A stretch of 11,253 nucleotides of DNA from JBBRWO01 sp964388455. Lineage in GTDB: Bacteria > Actinomycetota > Coriobacteriia > Anaerosomatales > JAAXUF01. The stretch is taken from contig CAYMAN010000048.1 of assembly GCA_964388455.1 (NCBI GenBank), positions 1 to 11,253 on the forward strand, given 5' to 3'. A program made the translations under genes and the position numbers. Each line of letters opens with the position of its first letter. The first letter of the stretch is position 1. Positions 8,088 through 11,253 of the stretch are shown here, in pieces. The notes beneath the pieces are model-generated. The model saw nothing but the letters and a program-made list of their open reading frames with translations, did no database searches and was not told the origin of the DNA.

Positions 8088-9455
8088 CTACATGTCCACG
8101 GGATCGCGGCGAATAGCAGAAAGTGCCTCACCGATGCTCTGAAGACGTTGGAGCCCGATCGAGTCAGCAGCCTCAAGCGATGACGGTGCCGCCCCGAGTA
8201 CTCTCCCGAGACCCATGCGCGTCGCCTCTCGTATTCGCACACCGGCATGTGCCACCGGACGGATCTGGCCCGTGAGACCGATCTCACCGAAAGAAGCCAC
8301 GTCCAAAGGCACTGCGTAGTCTCCGAGAGCGGATGCGAGCGCGAGCGCGAGCGGTAGGTCCACAGCCGGCTCCGCGATGCGCAGTCCACCCGCTACCGAG
8401 ACGTACACGTCCTTGCCGGCGAATGACAATCCCGCGCGTCGCTCCAGTACCGCAATGACCTGCAGGAGGCGAGCGGTCTCAACCCCCGTTGCAAGGCGCC
8501 GAGGCGCGGGCAGATAGCTTGGGGTCACCAGCGCCTGCAGTTCCACGAGAAGCAGTCGCGTCCCCTCCATCGCAGCCATCACTGCCGAACCGGAAACGGC
8601 CTCGTGCCGCTCTGACATCAGCGCGGCCGAAGGTGAGCCGACGCCGACCAATCCGCGTTCCCCCATTTCGAAGATGCCGATCTCGCTCGCCGATCCGAAC
8701 CGGTTCTTGACGGCACGCACGATGCGAAACGCGTGGTCGCGGTCACCTTCAAAGTACAGCACCGCATCAACCATGTGCTCGAGCACTCGCGGGCCGGCGA
8801 TCGCACCGTCCTTTGTCACGTGCCCGACGATGATGGTGATGACGTTGAGGTCTTTCGCGATGCGCATGAGCCGAGCGGTGCACGCACGGACCTGACCGAC
8901 GCTTCCGGGTGCGCCTGCCAGGTCCGGATCGAACGCTGTCTGAATGGAGTCCACGACCAGTACGGCCGGCTTGCGCTCGCGCACGACCGCCTCAACTGCA
9001 CTTATGTCGAGTTCCGGCAGCAGGCCAACACGAGCATCCATAGTCCCCAGCCTACGAGCACGGATACCGATCTGTTGTGGCGACTCCTCGCCGCATACGT
9101 AAAGCACGTCGAATCCGCCTGCCGCAAGAGTGTCGGCCGCCTGTAGTAAAAGCGTCGACTTTCCGATGCCAGGTTCCCCGCCGAGCAGCACCAACGACCC
9201 AGCAACAAGTCCACCGCCCAGCACACGATCGAGCTCGGGGATGCCGGTCGGTTCGCGCGGTGCATCGAGCGCGCCGACGGTGTCCAACCGTACAACCGCC
9301 GCCGACGCAGCAGCAGCCTGTCGGTCGTGACCGACAGGCTGCTCGAGTTCCTCAACGAACGTACCGAACTCCGCACAATCCGGGCAGCGCCCAATCCAGC
9401 GAGGCGCGGAGGCCCCGCAGTTCTGGCACCGCCAGACTGAACGCGCCCTCGCCAT
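8088..9455 (-). CDS. radA: DNA repair protein RadA (Sms), branch-migration ATPase
   Basis: RadA helps RecA-driven recombination by moving DNA branches. The 455-residue protein begins with a four-cysteine zinc finger (C10, C13, C24, C27), followed by a variable Ala-rich linker (about 38-56). The RecA-like ATPase has Walker A GGEPGIGKST (92-101), Walker B LVVDS (166-170) and the RadA-specific KNRFG motif (250-254), and a Lon-protease-like C-terminal domain (about 280-450) acts as a scaffold. The frame stays open upstream to 9626, but that stretch overlaps clpC and is basic, low-complexity sequence; the ATG at 9453-9455, four bases after the clpC stop, puts the zinc finger at its normal distance from the N-terminus. 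No strong Shine-Dalgarno is present, so translational coupling to clpC is likely. A perfect inverted repeat lies in the linker-coding region. Confidence 0.97.
   Translation of the reverse strand: MARARSVWRCQNCGASAPRWIGRCPDCAEFGTFVEELEQPVGHDRQAAAASAAVVRLDTVGALDAPREPTGIPELDRVLGGGLVAGSLVLLGGEPGIGKSTLLLQAADTLAAGGFDVLYVCGEESPQQIGIRARRLGTMDARVGLLPELDISAVEAVVRERKPAVLVVDSIQTAFDPDLAGAPGSVGQVRACTARLMRIAKDLNVITIIVGHVTKDGAIAGPRVLEHMVDAVLYFEGDRDHAFRIVRAVKNRFGSASEIGIFEMGERGLVGVGSPSAALMSERHEAVSGSAVMAAMEGTRLLLVELQALVTPSYLPAPRRLATGVETARLLQVIAVLERRAGLSFAGKDVYVSVAGGLRIAEPAVDLPLALALASALGDYAVPLDVASFGEIGLTGQIRPVAHAGVRIREATRMGLGRVLGAAPSSLEAADSIGLQRLQSIGEALSAIRRDPVDM
9312..9343. repeat. Perfect 15-bp inverted repeat with 2-base centre, inside radA
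   Basis: Bases 9312-9326 are the exact reverse complement of 9329-9343, with GT at 9327-9328 between them. Pairing stops at the next base outward on each side (C and C). In radA it encodes the variable linker EQPVGHDRQAA (residues 38-48) between the zinc finger and the ATPase core. No T run follows on either strand, so it is not an intrinsic terminator. By simple base matching, 15 perfect pairs at a given centre is far beyond chance for 11 kb. Confidence 0.9.
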
Positions 9456-9459
9456 GCGG

Positions 9460-11253
<1,794 letters not shown>

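Noticed and set aside
8321..8360. Tandem GCGAGC-like repeats in radA
   Set aside because: They encode an Ala/Leu-rich helix (LALALASAL) of the conserved Lon-like domain; ordinary codon repetition.

Overview
All recognised genes lie on the minus strand, so the window reads right to left as one long housekeeping gene string: clpC (5' end cut by the window edge) - radA - disA - yacL-type PIN/TRAM - ispD - ispF - cysE - cysS - rlmB - rae1/yacP - sigH - tRNA-Thr (3' end cut). The order matches the well-known low-GC Gram-positive locus of Bacillus subtilis (clpC-radA-disA-yacL-ispD-ispF-gltX-cysE-cysS-mrnC-rlmB-yacP-sigH-rpmG-secE-nusG), but gltX and mrnC are absent. The DNA is clearly GC-rich and uses several GTG starts. 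A SigH/Spo0H-type sigma factor, RadA-DisA and cysE-cysS together in a GC-rich genome suggest a deep-branching actinobacterium such as Coriobacteriia or a relative, or else a high-GC Bacillota. This taxonomic guess is inference from gene order and composition, not a phylogeny.

Layout. Right third (9460-11253, 8088-9455, 6969-8042): proteostasis and genome maintenance. ClpC is a protein-unfolding AAA+ ATPase, RadA a branch-migration helicase of recombination, and DisA a DNA-scanning c-di-AMP cyclase known to partner with RadA. Middle (4595-6866): a membrane-anchored PIN/TRAM protein overlaps ispD, which overlaps ispF, giving two MEP isoprenoid enzymes in a translationally coupled unit. Left-middle (978-4506): cysE (serine acetyltransferase) and cysS (cysteinyl-tRNA synthetase) join cysteine supply to its use in translation; rlmB (23S rRNA 2'-O-methylase) and rae1/yacP (NYN ribonuclease) follow with gaps of 2-4 bases. 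Left end (1-922): sigH has its own probable promoter and an 80-base leader, and tRNA-Thr(UGU) has its own good promoter.

Gene gaps are 4 or fewer bases, or overlaps, at six of the ten junctions. The larger gaps (45, 102, 88, 46, 172 and 93 bases) are the places where internal promoters could sit. Good promoter matches were seen only before sigH and the tRNA, with a weaker one before yacL. No intrinsic terminator, mobile element, CRISPR array or phage gene was seen, and no stretch over 300 bases lacks a gene.

No undescribed multi-gene system is present; this is an ordinary core region. The points most worth a second look are a perfect 15-2-15 base inverted repeat inside the radA coding sequence, a hairpin between the ribosome binding site and start of the yacL-type gene, a CysE C-terminal tail ending in isoleucine, and the loss of gltX, mrnC and any adjacent carD from an otherwise conserved locus.
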